Shown here one piece after another: positions 24,759 to 34,211 of a stretch of 52,238 nt of DNA; position 1 is the stretch's first letter; the number at the start of each line of letters is the position of its first letter. This stretch comes from Streptomyces humidus (GTDB lineage Bacteria > Actinomycetota > Actinomycetes > Streptomycetales > Streptomycetaceae). A program made the translations under genes and the position numbers. The DNA is taken from NCBI RefSeq assembly GCF_014649655.1, contig NZ_BMTL01000050.1, positions 1 to 52,238 on the forward strand, given 5' to 3'. The notes beneath the pieces were generated by a model. The model saw nothing but the letters and a program-made list of their open reading frames with translations. It was not told the origin of the DNA and searched no databases.

Positions 24759-26351
24759 ATGACTACTCCTGCCGTCCCCACCGCTCCGCGGATACCGGAA
24801 GCGGTGCACCGGCGTCGCTGGGCGATCCTCGGCGTCCTGATGCTGAGCCTGTTGATCGTGGTGCTCGACAACTCGATCCTGAACGTCGCGATCAAGACGA
24901 TCTCGACGCCCGCGCCGACGGGCCTCGGGGCCACCCAGAGCGAGCTGGAGTGGGCGATCAACGCCTACACGCTGGTCTTCGCGGGACTGCTGTTCTCCGC
25001 CGGCCTCCTCGGCGACCGCATCGGCCGCAAGAAGGTCCTGCTCGGGGGGCTGGCGGTGTTCGGCATCGGCTCCGCGCTCGCCGCCCACTCCGGCTCGCCC
25101 GCCCAGCTCATCGCCTTCCGCGCGCTGATGGCCCTCGGCGCGGCCTTCGTGATGCCCGCCACGCTCGCCGTCCTGATGAACGTCTTCGACCGGGAGGAGC
25201 AGCCCAAGGCGATCGGCGTCTGGGCCGGCGGCGTCGGACTCGCCATCGCCATCGGCCCGATCACCGGCGGACTGCTCCTCGGTCATTTCTGGTGGGGCTC
25301 CGTCTTCCTCATCAACGTGCCGATCGTGCTGCTCGCGTTCGGGCTGATGGTGTGGCTGGTGCCGGAGTCCCGCGATCCGAAGCCCGGCCGCGTCGACCCC
25401 CTCGGCGTCGTCCTGTCCGTGGTCGGCCTCGTCCTGCTGGTGTACGGCATCATCAAGGGCGGCGAACTGGCCGACTTCACGGACCCGACGGTGCTGACGA
25501 CCATCGGGGCCGGCCTGGCCGTCCTGGCCGCGTTCGTGGTGTTCGAGAAGCGCAGCGACCACCCGTCCGTCGACATGGACTACTTCAAGAACAGGGTGTT
25601 CTCGGCCGCGATCTCCGTCATCGCGCTGGTCTTCTTCGCGCTGATGGGCGTGACCTTCTTCTCGGTCTTCTACACCCAGAGCGTGCGCGGCTACTCGCCG
25701 CTGCAGACCGGCCTGCTGCTGCTGCCGCTGGCCGCGGCCCAGCTGATCTTCGCGCCGCGCGCCCGGCTGGTCGTCGACCGCATAGGGATCCGGGCGACGA
25801 CCACGGCGGCGATGCTCGTCCTCGCCGCGACGCTGGCCGCGTTCGCCACCCTGGACGCCGACACCCCGATCTGGCTCCTGGAGGTCGTCTTCTTCTTCAT
25901 GGGCGCGGGAATGGCCCACATCATGACCCCGACCAGTGTCGTCATCATGCAGGCCCTGCCCCGCGAGAAGGCGGGCTCCGCCTCCGCGCTGAGCAACACC
26001 TTCCGCCAGGTCGGCGGCGCGCTCGGCATCGCCGTCCTCGGCTCCGTGCTGTCGACGTCGTACCGGAACGGCATCGAGGGCAGTCTCGGGACCCTGCCGG
26101 CGGGCCTGCGCGACACGGCGGGCGAGTCCATCGAGGCCACCCTCGGGATCGCGGCCAAGCTCGGCGACCAGGGCCGGGCGCTGGTCGTTCCGGCCCACGA
26201 CGCCTTCCTGCACGCCATGCACGTCACCGCCCTGTGGGGGACCGGGGTGGCTCTGCTGGGCGCGATCGTGGTGGCCGTCTTCCTGCCGGGCCGGCCGAAG
26301 CCCGCCCAGGAGGAAGCGGACGAGGAGGACCTGGCGCGGGCGAAGCGCTAG
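24759..26351 (+). CDS. DHA2 family multidrug exporter (MFS, EmrB/QacA)
   Basis: A 530-residue transporter with 14 predicted helices. Motif A is LLGDRIGRKKVLL, the DHA2 motif near the first helix is VLDNSILNVAI, and motif C is GVGLAIAIGPITGG. Such proteins expel drugs or antibiotics in exchange for protons. A palindromic operator overlaps the promoter, and a TetR gene follows 86 bp downstream, the classic repressor-pump pair. Confidence 0.92.
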   Translation: MTTPAVPTAPRIPEAVHRRRWAILGVLMLSLLIVVLDNSILNVAIKTISTPAPTGLGATQSELEWAINAYTLVFAGLLFSAGLLGDRIGRKKVLLGGLAVFGIGSALAAHSGSPAQLIAFRALMALGAAFVMPATLAVLMNVFDREEQPKAIGVWAGGVGLAIAIGPITGGLLLGHFWWGSVFLINVPIVLLAFGLMVWLVPESRDPKPGRVDPLGVVLSVVGLVLLVYGIIKGGELADFTDPTVLTTIGAGLAVLAAFVVFEKRSDHPSVDMDYFKNRVFSAAISVIALVFFALMGVTFFSVFYTQSVRGYSPLQTGLLLLPLAAAQLIFAPRARLVVDRIGIRATTTAAMLVLAATLAAFATLDADTPIWLLEVVFFFMGAGMAHIMTPTSVVIMQALPREKAGSASALSNTFRQVGGALGIAVLGSVLSTSYRNGIEGSLGTLPAGLRDTAGESIEATLGIAAKLGDQGRALVVPAHDAFLHAMHVTALWGTGVALLGAIVVAVFLPGRPKPAQEEADEEDLARAKR

Positions 26352-26437
26352 CGGACGGTGGCGGGGCGGCACGCAGTCGCCGTCCCGCCCGCCCTCCGGG
26401 CGACAATTCCCCCAGCGCGACGAAAGGACCGAGGAAC

Positions 26438-27064
26438 GTGAGCCTTGCCGACAGCACAGCCGCGGAGCAGCCGGTCCGGGGCCGGCCCCGGAGCGAGGCC
26501 GTGGAACGGGCCATCATCGAGGGCGTGATGAAGCTGCTCGAGGAGGGCGTCTCGCTCGCCGAGATCTCCATCGAGCGCATCGCCCGCACCGCCGGCGTCG
26601 GCAAGGCCGCCATCTACCGCCGCTGGAGCGGCAAGGAGGAACTCTTCGTCGACGTCCTGCGCACCACCGAGCCGGAAGACCTGGAACTCCCCGGCACGTC
26701 CATGCGCGACGACCTGATCGTGCTGCTGGAGTCGTTGCGCAGGCGAGGCCTCGTCAACCGTTCCTCGGCCATCCTGCACAACGTGCAGGCCCAGATGAAG
26801 AGCAGCCCGAAGATCTGGGCCGCCTACAACAACACGGTCATAGCACCCCGGCGCAGGGTGGGGATCGAAGTCCTGCGCCGGGGCCAGCGGAACGGCGAAC
26901 TGCGTCTCGACGTCGACGTCGACCTCGTGAACGACCTGTTCGTCGGGCCGATGCTGGTCCGCGCCGTGCTGCGGCCCGACGCCGACCTGCCCGAGGACCT
27001 GCCCGAGCGCATCGTCGACACGCTGCTGGCCGGGCTACGGCCCGTCAGCTCACCCGTCCCGTAA
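26438..27064 (+). CDS. TetR family regulator of the exporter
   Basis: A 208-residue TetR-type protein. The helix-turn-helix includes ISIERIARTAGVGKAAIYRRW, then SGKEELFVDVL; the C-terminal domain resembles TetR_C_11. The GTG at 26438 has AAAGGA and GAGGA upstream. It probably represses the exporter operon by binding the CGATACG/CGTATCG palindrome at 24714-24736, with release by the exported drug. This is inference from gene order. Confidence 0.88.
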   Translation: MSLADSTAAEQPVRGRPRSEAVERAIIEGVMKLLEEGVSLAEISIERIARTAGVGKAAIYRRWSGKEELFVDVLRTTEPEDLELPGTSMRDDLIVLLESLRRRGLVNRSSAILHNVQAQMKSSPKIWAAYNNTVIAPRRRVGIEVLRRGQRNGELRLDVDVDLVNDLFVGPMLVRAVLRPDADLPEDLPERIVDTLLAGLRPVSSPVP

Positions 27065-27246
27065 CGCGGATGTGCGCGTTCCGTCACAGACCGGGCCGGG
27101 CCGCCCGGGGCCGGAACCCGTGAGAGCGCCCCGTTCGTCCTCCTGCCCGTACGGCCGTCACGAGACGGCGAGAACGAAGCCGATCATCGCCTAGGGTCGT
27201 ACCCGGGGGGACGTACGGTGTGCACGGCAGGCAGTGAGGCGACGGT

Positions 27247-28308
27247 ATGGCGCAGCAGGCGTACATGACGGAGACGGACGACAACGGCGGCTCGGGACAC
27301 GAGCCTCGGGGAGCCCGGCTCCGGCGCCTGATCGGACGCCTCGTCGGCCGGCTGTCGACGGGGTGGCGCGGCGATCCGCGCATCTGGCGGCGCGGTCTGG
27401 TCCTCGCAGGCGTGGCGCTCGCGCTCTCCCTGGTGATGCTGCTGCACTCGCGCATCCCCAACCGGTTCGGCAACCTCGGCAGTCTCACGGAGACGTTCCT
27501 GCCCTGGATCGCCGTCTTCGTCCCGGTGCTGCTGGTCCTCGCGCTGGTGCGCAGGTCGGCGACCGCGCTGATCGCGGTCGTCCTGCCGGCCGTGGTGTGG
27601 GCGAATCTCTTCGGCGGACTTCTCGTCGACCGGACCGGCGGCGGCGGCGACCTGGCCGTCGCCACCCACAACGTCAACGCCGACAACCCGGATCCGGCCG
27701 GCACCGCCCGTGACGTCGCCGCGTCGGGCGCGGACGTGGTGGCCCTGGAGGAGCTGACCGCCACGGCGGCGCCGGTGTACGAGGGAGCGCTGGCGGCGAC
27801 GTATCCCTTCCACTCCGTGCAGGGCACGGTCGGTCTGTGGAGCAAGTACCCGCTGAGCGGCGTGAAGCCGGTCGACATCAAGCTGGGCTGGACGCGCGCG
27901 ATGCGGGCGACCGTCGCGACGCCGCAGGGCGAGGTCGCCGTCTACGTCGCGCATCTGCCCTCGGTGCGGGTGAAGCTGCGGGCCGGCTTCACGGCCCGGC
28001 AGCGCGACACGAGCGCGGACGCGCTGGGCGAGGCGATCGCCGACGAGAAACTGACCCGGGTGATCCTGCTGGGCGACCTCAACGGCACCATGAACGACCG
28101 CTCGCTCAACGCCGTGACCTCGCAGATGCGCTCCACGCAGGGCGCGGCGGGCAGCGGCTTCGGGTTCAGCTGGCCGGCCTCGTTCCCGATGGCCCGGATC
28201 GACCAGATCATGGTGAAGGGCGTGGAGCCGGTCACCTCCTGGACGCTGCCGCAGACGGCGAGCGACCATCTGCCGGTGGCGGCGCGTGTGAAGGTCACCA
28301 CACCGTAA
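27247..28308 (+). CDS. Membrane-anchored endonuclease/exonuclease/phosphatase family protein
   Basis: A 353-residue protein. An Arg-rich cytoplasmic N-terminus is followed by about three helices (residues about 57-75, 86-104, 110-126), then an extracytoplasmic EEP domain: THNVNADN, the catalytic ALEEL Glu, LGDLNGTMND and the final SDHLPV. The fold hydrolyses phosphodiesters (nucleic acids, sphingomyelin, inositol phosphates); the outside position argues for extracellular DNA or phospholipid scavenging. The ATG at 27247 lies 8 nt after GAGGCGACG. Confidence 0.85.
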   Translation: MAQQAYMTETDDNGGSGHEPRGARLRRLIGRLVGRLSTGWRGDPRIWRRGLVLAGVALALSLVMLLHSRIPNRFGNLGSLTETFLPWIAVFVPVLLVLALVRRSATALIAVVLPAVVWANLFGGLLVDRTGGGGDLAVATHNVNADNPDPAGTARDVAASGADVVALEELTATAAPVYEGALAATYPFHSVQGTVGLWSKYPLSGVKPVDIKLGWTRAMRATVATPQGEVAVYVAHLPSVRVKLRAGFTARQRDTSADALGEAIADEKLTRVILLGDLNGTMNDRSLNAVTSQMRSTQGAAGSGFGFSWPASFPMARIDQIMVKGVEPVTSWTLPQTASDHLPVAARVKVTTP

Positions 28309-28363
28309 CCGGGGCGTCGCCCGCCGGAATACCGGACCGGGGAGACTTTGTTCCGTCCCTGAA

Positions 28364-28380
28364 CATACGAAACGTATGAT
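28364..28380. promoter_or_regulatory. Operator overlapping a TATGAT -10 box
   Basis: CATACG-AAA-CGTATG (28364-28378) is a perfect 6+3+6 palindrome. Its right arm overlaps TATGAT (28375-28380), a good -10 element for the MFS gene at 28417. Binding would block RNA polymerase. No regulator gene adjoins this promoter, so the repressor is probably encoded elsewhere or is one of the TetR proteins nearby. Confidence 0.6.
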
Positions 28381-28416
28381 GAACGGAATCCGCTCTCTCT
28401 GAAAGGCAAGTCCTTC

Positions 28417-29640
28417 ATGCCCCTGGCCCTGCTCGCCCTGGCCGTGGGTGCCTTCGGCATCGGCACCACCGAGTTCGTGATGATGGGCCTGCTGCCCGAG
28501 GTCGCGGACGACCTGCACATCTCGATCCCGGCGGCCGGACACCTCGTCTCCGCGTACGCGCTGGGCGTCGTCATCGGCGCGCCGCTGCTGGCCGCGGCGA
28601 CGGCGCGGATGTCCCGCCGCACCGTCCTGATGTCCCTGATGGCCCTGTTCGTCACGGGCAACGCGCTCTCCGCGCTCGCCCCGGACGACGGCTGGCTGCT
28701 GGCCGCCCGCTTCCTCAGCGGTCTGCCGCACGGCGCCTTCTTCGGCGTGGGCGCGGTGGTGGCCACCAACCTGGTCGCACCGGAGCGCAAGGCCCGCTCG
28801 GTGTCGCTGATGTTCCTCGGCCTGACGGTCGCCAACGTGGCGGGCGTCCCCGTCGCCACCCTCGTGGGCCAGCACCTCGGCTGGCGCGCGACCTTCCTCG
28901 GCGTCAGCGCGATCGGCCTGGTGGCCATCGCCTCCCTGGCCCTGCTCATCCCGCGCGACCACGCCCACGCGCCCGCCGTCGGCCTGCGCCGTGAGCTGGC
29001 CGCCCTGCGCTCGCTGCCCGTGTGGCTGGCGCTCGGCACCACCGTGGCCGGCTTCGGCGCGCTGTTCTCCGCGTACAGCTACATCACGCCGATGCTGACG
29101 GACTCCGCCGGGTACGCCGACTCCAGCGTGACGCTGCTGCTGGCCCTGTTCGGCGTCGGCGCGACCGCCGGGAACCTGCTGGGCGGCCGCCTCGCCGACC
29201 GCGCGATGCGCCCGACGCTGTTCGCCGGGCTCACCTCGCTGGTCCTCGTCCTGGCCCTCTTCCCGCTGCTGATGACGACCACGTGGGGCGGCGCGCTGGC
29301 CGTGGTCCTGCTGGGCGTGGCGGCGTTCGTGACGGGTTCGCCGCTGAACCTGATGGTGATGGAGAAGGCGGCCGACGGCCCCTCCCTCGCCTCCTCCGCC
29401 AACCAGGCGGCCTTCAACCTGGCCAACGCCGGCGGCGCCTGGATCGGCGGCCTGGCCCTCACCGCCGGCCTCGGCGTCACCTCGCCCGCTCTGGCCGGAG
29501 CGGTCCTGGCCGTCCTCGGCCTGCTCGTGGCGGGCATCGCCTACGCGGTCGACGCCCGCCGGACCCCGCGCACCGCCACCCGGGACCGGATCGTCGCCAC
29601 CCACCGGCCCCGCCCGGCGACCGCGGAAGCCCACCGCTGA
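28417..29640 (+). CDS. MFS exporter, Cmx/CmrA chloramphenicol-type
   Basis: A 407-residue 12-helix transporter. The N-terminus LLALAVGAFGIGTTEFVMMGLLPEVADDL is the mark of the DHA1 group that includes Streptomyces chloramphenicol and arabinose-type efflux proteins, and the loop motif is AATARMSRRTVL. The drug is not certain. The ATG at 28417 follows GAAAGG. The promoter carries a palindromic operator. Confidence 0.9.
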   Translation: MPLALLALAVGAFGIGTTEFVMMGLLPEVADDLHISIPAAGHLVSAYALGVVIGAPLLAAATARMSRRTVLMSLMALFVTGNALSALAPDDGWLLAARFLSGLPHGAFFGVGAVVATNLVAPERKARSVSLMFLGLTVANVAGVPVATLVGQHLGWRATFLGVSAIGLVAIASLALLIPRDHAHAPAVGLRRELAALRSLPVWLALGTTVAGFGALFSAYSYITPMLTDSAGYADSSVTLLLALFGVGATAGNLLGGRLADRAMRPTLFAGLTSLVLVLALFPLLMTTTWGGALAVVLLGVAAFVTGSPLNLMVMEKAADGPSLASSANQAAFNLANAGGAWIGGLALTAGLGVTSPALAGAVLAVLGLLVAGIAYAVDARRTPRTATRDRIVATHRPRPATAEAHR

Positions 29641-29699
29641 CAGGACCGCGGCCCCCTCGGTGACGACGTCCCGGGGGCGACGGGCGACGAAGCCTCGGT

Positions 29700-29725
29700 G
29701 GCGACGGTGACCACATCCCGTCGCC
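29700..29725. terminator. Bidirectional terminator between convergent genes
   Basis: GGCGACGG (29700-29707) pairs with CCGTCGCC (29718-29725); the 10-nt loop and the place between the MFS and nadE stops suit both transcripts. Confidence 0.55.
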
Positions 29726-29731
29726 GTCGCC

Positions 29732-31771
29732 TCATTCGTCGAACCGGGCCAGGTCCCGCAGCCACGCTGCCGCCGAACTGTCCGACGGAGCCCGCCAGTC
29801 GCCGCGCGGAGAGAGCGAACCGCCGGCCGACACCTTCGGACCGTTGGGCATCGCGGACCGCTTGAACTGCGCGAACGCGAAGAAGCGGCGGCAGAAGACC
29901 TCGAGCCAGCGCCGGATCTCCGCCTGGTCGTAGGCCACCCGCTTGGCGTCGGGGAAGCCCGGCGGCCAGTCGCCGGCGTCGGGGTCGTGCCAGGCGTGCC
30001 AGGCCAGGAAGGCGATCTTCGAGGGCCGGAAGCCGTACCGCAGCACATGGAAGAGCGTGAAGTCGTGCAGCGCGTACGGGCCGATCCTCGACTCGGTGGA
30101 CTGCATCTCCTCGCCCGGCACCAGCTCCGGGCTGATCTCGGTGTCGAGGATCGCGGCGAGCGTCCTGCCGGTCTCCTCGTCGAACTGGCCGCTGCTGACG
30201 ACCCAGCGGATCAGATGCTGCATCAGCGTCTTCGGCACGCCCGAGTTGACGTTGTAGTGGCTCATCTGGTCGCCCACGCCGTACGTGGACCAGCCGAGCG
30301 CCAGCTCCGACAGGTCACCGGTGCCCAGCACGATGCCCCCGCGCTGGTTGGCCAGCCGGAACAGGTAGTCGGTGCGCAGCCCGGCCTGCACGTTCTCGAA
30401 GGTGACGTCGTAGACCGGCTCGCCGGAGGCGAACGGGTGGTCCATCTCCCGCAGCATCAGCCGCGCGGTGGGCGTGATGTCCAGCTCGGCCGCGGTGACG
30501 CCGAGTGAGTTCATCAGCTTGTGGGCGTTGTCCTTGGTGTGGTCGCTGGTGGCGAAGCCGGGCAGGGTCCAGGCCAGGATGTCGGTGCGCGGGCGGCCCG
30601 CACGGTCCATCGCACGGGCCGCGACGATCAGCGCGTGCGTGGAGTCCAGGCCGCCGGACACCCCGATGACCACCTTCGGGCCGCCGATCGCCGCCAGGCG
30701 CTGCTGGAGGCCCTCGACCTGGATGTTGTACGCCTCGTAGCAGTCCTGGGCGAGGCGGTCGGCGTCGGCCGGCACGAACGGGAAGCGCTCCAGACGGCGG
30801 CGCAGCCCCAGGTCGGTAGAGGGCGCGTCGAGCACGAACCCGACCGTCCGGAAGTCGTCGGTGCGCGCGCGGTGCGTACGGCGGTTGTCGTCGAAGGTGC
30901 CCATCCGCTGCCGCTCCTGGCGCAGCAGGTCGAGGTCGACGTCGGCGACCGCGTATTCGTCGCCGAGCGGGAACCGCTCGGTCTCCGCGAGCAGCACGCC
31001 GTTCTCGTAGACCATGGCCTGGCCGTCCCAGGACAGGTCGGTGGTCGACTCGCCCAGTCCGGCCGCCGCGTACACGTACGCGGCCAGACAGCGGGCGGAG
31101 GCCGAGCGGCACAGCAGCTTGCGGTCCTCGGCCCGCCCGACCGTGATCGGGCTGCCCGACAGGTTGACGAGGACGGTCGCACCGGCGAGGGCCGCCTCCG
31201 CGCTGGGCGGCACCGGCACCCACATGTCCTCGCAGATCTCCGCGTGCAGCACAAGACCGGGGACGTCCCGCGCCGCGAACAGCAGGTCGACGCCGAACGG
31301 CACCGCCTCGCCGCCGACGCGGACCGACCCGCCGCGCTCGTCGGCGCCGTCGCCGATCTGCCGACGCTCGTAGAACTCCCGGTAGTTCGGGGGGTACGAC
31401 TTGGGCACGACGCCGAGGACGCGCCCGCGGTGCACCACCACCGCGCAGTTGTAGACCCGGTTGCGGTGCCGCAGCGGGGCGCCGACCACGAGGACCGGCA
31501 GCAGACCGGCCGACCCGGCCACCACCTCCTGGAGCGCCGCCTCGACCTCGTCGAGCAGCGCGTCCTGCAGCAGCAGGTCCTCGATGGAGTAGCCGCAGAG
31601 CACCATCTCCGGGAAGACGGCGACGGCCACCCCCTCCTCGGCGCACCGGCGCGCGTGGCGCAGGACAGCGTCGGCGTTGGCCGGCGGGTCGGCGATGACG
31701 GTGTGACCCGTGCATGCGGCGACCCGCGCGAAACCGTGCTGATAAAGGGACCAGAAGTTCGATTCAGGCAC
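29732..31771 (-). CDS. nadE: Glutamine-dependent NAD+ synthetase
   Basis: A 679-residue two-domain enzyme, the same size as the well-studied mycobacterial form. The N-terminal nitrilase domain has the triad Glu55 (FPEMVLCGYS), Lys124 (VPKSYPPNY) and Cys180 (AEICEDMW), which frees ammonia from glutamine; the C-terminal domain has the PP-loop SGGLDS (372-377) that activates deamido-NAD with ATP. Final step of NAD synthesis. GTG 31771 is chosen because VPESNFWSLYQHGF opens the conserved sequence; the frame extends 15 codons further. Confidence 0.95.
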   Translation of the reverse strand: MPESNFWSLYQHGFARVAACTGHTVIADPPANADAVLRHARRCAEEGVAVAVFPEMVLCGYSIEDLLLQDALLDEVEAALQEVVAGSAGLLPVLVVGAPLRHRNRVYNCAVVVHRGRVLGVVPKSYPPNYREFYERRQIGDGADERGGSVRVGGEAVPFGVDLLFAARDVPGLVLHAEICEDMWVPVPPSAEAALAGATVLVNLSGSPITVGRAEDRKLLCRSASARCLAAYVYAAAGLGESTTDLSWDGQAMVYENGVLLAETERFPLGDEYAVADVDLDLLRQERQRMGTFDDNRRTHRARTDDFRTVGFVLDAPSTDLGLRRRLERFPFVPADADRLAQDCYEAYNIQVEGLQQRLAAIGGPKVVIGVSGGLDSTHALIVAARAMDRAGRPRTDILAWTLPGFATSDHTKDNAHKLMNSLGVTAAELDITPTARLMLREMDHPFASGEPVYDVTFENVQAGLRTDYLFRLANQRGGIVLGTGDLSELALGWSTYGVGDQMSHYNVNSGVPKTLMQHLIRWVVSSGQFDEETGRTLAAILDTEISPELVPGEEMQSTESRIGPYALHDFTLFHVLRYGFRPSKIAFLAWHAWHDPDAGDWPPGFPDAKRVAYDQAEIRRWLEVFCRRFFAFAQFKRSAMPNGPKVSAGGSLSPRGDWRAPSDSSAAAWLRDLARFDE

Positions 31772-31854
31772 GGGCCCAGTGTAATCGTCAGAGCGACGCG
31801 ATCGGGGTGCGGGCACCTGTGCGCCGCCCCCCGTGCGCCGCCCCCGCGCGCGAG

Positions 31855-31887
31855 GAGGGGGCGCGGGGACCTGCCCCGCGCCCCCTC
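31855..31887 (-). terminator. Terminator of the sedolisin gene
   Basis: Positions 31855-31868 pair with 31874-31887 (14 bp, 5-nt loop), 21 bp after the protease stop on the minus strand. Confidence 0.7.
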
Positions 31888-31908
31888 AGGGCGCCTGCCG
31901 GCTGCGCC

Positions 31909-33849
31909 TCAGTGCTTCTTGTACGACTCCACGTAGCCGTTCGTGGGCGTGCCCACGCCGGTGACGTCGTCGTAGCCCTTCACCGCGGACAGCGAGCTGT
32001 CCTTGCCGAGGCTGCGCACGGAGGTCAGCAGACCGCCCGTCGCGTCGAAGCCGTTGGCGAAGTCGAGGCGCGCGACCGCGAGCCCGGACCCGGTCGGGTT
32101 GTCCGTGACGTCGTGGTAGACCCGCGTCCCGAACTTGGAGTAGATCGACGGGTTGGCGAAGCCGATCGCCGCGCCGCCGTGCGCCTCCTGGGCCAGGGCC
32201 TGGACGGCCGCGATGACCGGCGCCGCCAGCGAGGTGCCGCCGATGCGGTACTCGCTGTACTGCTGGGTCCCGTCCGGGAAGGTCTGGGTCTGGCCGACCC
32301 GGAAGCCCGTGTTCGGGTCGGCGATCGCCGCGATGTCCGGGACGACGCGGTTGCCCGCGGCGTTGACGGCCGTGGCGAGCGCCTTCGGGACGACGCCCTT
32401 CTGGTAGTACGGCTGGGCGACCGTCTTGCTGGTGCCGCCGCCCGCGCCCGAGGTGAACGCGCCCGGGAAGCCCGTCCAGCTCTTGCCGTCGGCCGACAGC
32501 GAGGCCTTGTCGGTGCCCCAGCCGGTCTCCCACAGGTACTTGTCGTTCTTGCCGACCGCCAGCGAGGTGCCGCCGACCGCCGTCACCCACGCCGAGTTGG
32601 CCGGGGTGTCGACCTGCTTCGTGCCGGTGTTCGCGACCTCGTCGCCGTTGTCGCCGGAGGAGAAGTAGAAACCGATTCCCTCGACCGCGCCGAACTGGAA
32701 GACCTGGTCGTAGGCGGCCGCCAGGTCCGGCGTCTGGTTGGCCTCGATGTCGCCCCACGAGTTGGAGACGATGTCGGCCAGGTGGTTGTCGACGACCTTG
32801 CTGAGCGAGTCGAGCAGGTCGTCGTCGAAGCACGACGCGGCGCCGACGTACGTGACGTTCGCGGCCGGCGCGACCGCGTGCACGGCCTCGACGTCGAGGG
32901 TCTCCTCGCCGTACCAGCCGGCCGCCCCGCACTCCTCGGTCTTCGTGTAGTTCCCCGGCAGGACCTGGCGCAGCTGCCCGGTCTTCCAGGACGCGTCGCC
33001 GTGCGCCTTCGCGTACGTGGCCGCGTCGAAGGCGATGGTCGGCGAGGCGTAGGCGTCGGTGATGGCGACGCGCACGCCCTTGCCGGTGAACTTCCCGGCC
33101 CCGTAGGCGGACCGCAGCTGCTTGCCGGTGTACCCCTGCACGGCGTACGGGATCTTCTTGCCGTACGCGGACGGGAGGCCGCTCGCGGTGTTGGAGCCGT
33201 AGTACGAGGAGAACGGCCCGGCGTTCTTGAACACCGCGTCCGGCGGCGGCAGCTGGTCCTTGGAGGCGGCCTTGTGCGGCGCGTTGTCCAGACCGGTCAC
33301 GGTCAGGACGGCGCCGTCCAGGCTCGCGGGCGCCGTCGCGCTCTTCGCCGGTGCGCGGTAGGTCTTGCCGCCCTTGGCGAAGTTGTGCAGCTGGGTGCCG
33401 AACGCCTTCTCGGCGGCGGCCACGTCACCGCTGACCGAGACGTAGTGCCGACTGGTGCCGGTCACCTTCAGACCGGCCGCCGTCAGCCACGACCTGACCG
33501 CTGCCACCTGGGCGTCGGTCGCCCCGAAGCGGGCCTGGGCCTGCTCGGCGGAGAGGTACTTGCCGTAGGCGGCGGAGCTCGGGTCGGAGACCGACTTCGC
33601 GTACTGCGCGAGGCCGGCCGCGTCACGTCCGGCGAGGTAGACGCGGGCGGAGACCTGGGCGCTGTCCGCGGTCGCGCCCTTGTCCGCCTTGGCCGTGGCC
33701 CACGCGGGCTTGGTCCCGGCCAGCGTGTCACGGGCCGGGCTGGCCGCGGCGTGCGCCGCGGGTATGCCGAGCGCCAGCGCGCCGGCGATCATGGGCAGTG
33801 TCGCTGCCATGCTCGCTCCGGCGCGCAGCGCGGCGCGATTGGATCTCAT
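31909..33849 (-). CDS. Secreted sedolisin (S53) peptidase
   Basis: A 646-residue preproprotein: a signal peptide (residues 1-35, ending AAHAAA), a pro-kumamolisin propeptide (about 50-190), then the catalytic domain. The Glu/Asp pair is Glu315 and Asp319 in GEETLDVEAVH, and the nucleophile is Ser540 in GGTSLAAP; Asp367 of SWGD is the expected oxyanion residue. The C-terminal DDVTGVGTP segment matches the calcium site. It degrades protein outside the cell, probably best at acid pH. The ATG has AGGGGG upstream. Confidence 0.93.
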   Translation of the reverse strand: MRSNRAALRAGASMAATLPMIAGALALGIPAAHAAASPARDTLAGTKPAWATAKADKGATADSAQVSARVYLAGRDAAGLAQYAKSVSDPSSAAYGKYLSAEQAQARFGATDAQVAAVRSWLTAAGLKVTGTSRHYVSVSGDVAAAEKAFGTQLHNFAKGGKTYRAPAKSATAPASLDGAVLTVTGLDNAPHKAASKDQLPPPDAVFKNAGPFSSYYGSNTASGLPSAYGKKIPYAVQGYTGKQLRSAYGAGKFTGKGVRVAITDAYASPTIAFDAATYAKAHGDASWKTGQLRQVLPGNYTKTEECGAAGWYGEETLDVEAVHAVAPAANVTYVGAASCFDDDLLDSLSKVVDNHLADIVSNSWGDIEANQTPDLAAAYDQVFQFGAVEGIGFYFSSGDNGDEVANTGTKQVDTPANSAWVTAVGGTSLAVGKNDKYLWETGWGTDKASLSADGKSWTGFPGAFTSGAGGGTSKTVAQPYYQKGVVPKALATAVNAAGNRVVPDIAAIADPNTGFRVGQTQTFPDGTQQYSEYRIGGTSLAAPVIAAVQALAQEAHGGAAIGFANPSIYSKFGTRVYHDVTDNPTGSGLAVARLDFANGFDATGGLLTSVRSLGKDSSLSAVKGYDDVTGVGTPTNGYVESYKKH

Positions 33850-34211
33850 AGGACCCCCTGTATGTGGTTCGACGCGAGTGGATCACTCGACGTGCTGGCC
33901 ACTCTTGCGACGAACCCTTCATGCCTGGGGCATGCGAAAACCAAGAAGCCCCCAAGTGACCGCTTGCTGGGCTGATTTGACGGATACGTCCGTGAAGTCG
34001 AGGGAAAACCCTATGGTTTGACCGAGGGAGCCGTGCACCGGACCGCGGGCACGGTCACCGGGCCGCGGGGCCGGTGAGGTCGGGTGGAAGGGCGGTCGGA
34101 TGGTCGGGGTGGCCGTGAGGCCGGGGTGACCGCCGCGCTGCTGCGGGGCATGGGCGTCGGCGGGCCGCGGCCTGATCCCGGCCCGTCCGCGGGCCACCGG
34201 CCGCACCTCGG
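33850..34211. other. Intergenic region before the sedolisin gene
   Basis: 362 bp with no supported gene. The part next to the sedolisin start (33850-34020) is notably A+T-richer and should hold its promoter; the rest (34021-34211) is G+C-rich with short self-complementary runs downstream of the DUF305 gene. I see no clear operator. Confidence 0.5.
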
